Shown here: piece by piece, positions 22,103 through 22,865 of the stretch
How the letters are laid out: every line of letters begins with the position of its first letter
How positions within the stretch are numbered: the stretch's first letter is position 1
IMG/VR virus record: IMGVR_UViG_3300046003_003791
Span: 1-22,865 of that record
Direction: 5' to 3' (one strand)
Length of the DNA stretch: 22,865 nucleotides
From: a virus
The notes under the pieces: generated by a model
Database searches by the model: none
What the model saw: the letters and a program-made list of their open reading frames with translations, nothing else
What the model was told of the DNA's origin: nothing
Position numbers and translations under genes: made by a program

Positions 22103-22865
22103 TTAGGCACCAGGGAATGCCGCACCTGTTGATTGAATGTTGAAGTCAAGAATGATGAATTCAGCAGTCTTAGCCGGTTGTAGGAACAACTGACCATACA
22201 GGATGTTACGGTCGATGATGTCAGGTGTATTGTTCGACTCGTCCATGATAACACGGAAGGCATAAAGACCTTGACGTTGTTGGATTGACTCAAGATATGG
22301 AGTAACAATGTTCAGGAAGCGTGTACGTGTTTGTGTTGTGTTTTGTTCGAACACAAGGTAACGTGTAGCGGATGCGATGAACTTCTTAGCTGCAATCAAG
22401 AGACGACGAACATTGATACGGTCAAGAGCAGATGGACGACCTTGAAGTGTCTTCTGACCCCATACACATACTCCTGTTGATGGGAATACTGCGATTGGGT
22501 TGATACGTGATTCATAAAGTTCATCACGTTCAGCGTGTGTCAGACGTGTCTTCACTTCAATAACTTCTGTGAGACCACCACGATTCAAACCAGCAGGAGC
22601 GAACCATTCAGCAGCAACACGGTCGTTGAAAGCGATAACACCAGGAAGAACGACTGAAGGTGGAACCCAAATTGGCTTGTTTCTATCGAAGTCAAGAATC
22701 TTGACCCAAGGATAGTATGTAGCGGCATAATTTGAATCGAATCCTTCTGTTGTTGATTTAGCAGCAGCAATATTTTCATTGATACCAACCAAATCCATCA
22801 CATAGAAAGCATCACCACGGTCTTCGCAAACATCCTTCGCGTATGTTGTAATAGGTGAGTGGTCT
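22103..22865 (-). CDS. Tail sheath protein, C-terminal part (gp18-like; gene cut by the right edge)
   Basis: About 253 C-terminal residues of a contractile tail sheath protein. The frame is open to the window's right edge, so the start lies outside; codons before 22801 continue in frame (…CEDRGDAFYVMDLVG…), so the internal GTG/ATG there are not starts. Typical sheath features: YYPWVKILD, PPSVVLPGVIAFND, AAEWFAPAGLNRG, INPIAVFPSTGVCVWGQKTL, INVRRLLIAAKKFI, and a closing LQPAKTAEFIILDFNIQSTGA. These match T4 gp18 and other contractile sheath C-termini, which hold the polymerising domain. It contracts around the tube to drive injection. A strong terminator follows. Confidence 0.95.
   Translation of the reverse strand, partial: DHSPITTYAKDVCEDRGDAFYVMDLVGINENIAAAKSTTEGFDSNYAATYYPWVKILDFDRNKPIWVPPSVVLPGVIAFNDRVAAEWFAPAGLNRGGLTEVIEVKTRLTHAERDELYESRINPIAVFPSTGVCVWGQKTLQGRPSALDRINVRRLLIAAKKFIASATRYLVFEQNTTQTRTRFLNIVTPYLESIQQRQGLYAFRVIMDESNNTPDIIDRNILYGQLFLQPAKTAEFIILDFNIQSTGAAFPGA

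Noticed and set aside
22591-22801. GTG/ATG at 22801/22798 as the start of the sheath gene
   Set aside because: The frame stays open upstream and encodes sheath-like residues (CEDRGDAFYV) to the window edge, so these are internal codons.

Overview
The window reads as part of a tailed, contractile (myovirus) phage genome related to the T4 superfamily. Every supported gene lies on the minus strand, so the genes are read from the right end of the window to the left. The T4-type signatures are a tail sheath (gp18-like), a tail tube protein of the same size as T4 gp19, a gp26/gp51-like pair, and a gp32-like single-stranded DNA-binding protein. The replication genes differ from T4: the recombinase looks more like bacterial RecA than T4 UvsX, and the polymerase-like protein belongs to family A rather than the T4 family B type. 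The host cannot be read directly. A lipoprotein with a lipobox and two good sigma70-type promoters suggest a bacterium with a standard housekeeping sigma factor, probably diderm. The overall look is that of an environmental, possibly aquatic, large myovirus.

Layout from right to left. Positions 22865-19233 hold the end of the sheath gene, a strong terminator, a small protein with a lysine/leucine N-terminal motif, the tail tube, a second protein with the same N-terminal motif, and the gp26-like and gp51-like tail assembly chaperone pair, which overlap at a T7 run. Positions 19176-5545 hold the tail core: a small helical protein, the tape measure (1265 aa), a giant 2270-aa tail/baseplate protein with about 17 tandem repeats of about 44 residues, a LysM-like protein and a baseplate hub-like protein. 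Positions 5543-1913 hold a 219-aa protein of unknown role, a family A DNA polymerase-like protein, and four small or medium proteins of unknown function. Positions 1912-1214 form an autonomous-looking unit (promoter, lipoprotein gene, terminator). Positions 1200-1 begin a new unit in which a strong sigma70-type promoter drives the gp32-like gene followed by the recA-like gene, which runs off the left edge.

Transcription. Six copies of the motif CATATTTAT (coding-strand reading) occur in the window. All lie between genes, 21-39 bases before a start codon. They split the tail genes into probable late units and are the best candidates for a phage-specific late promoter. The motif is close to the reverse complement of the known T4-type late sequence. 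At least two copies are physically joined to terminator-like hairpins. Genes are tightly packed: the longest stretch without a gene is the 133 bases at 1102-1234, so no gap exceeds 300 bases. I saw no tRNA, CRISPR array, insertion sequence or plus-strand gene.
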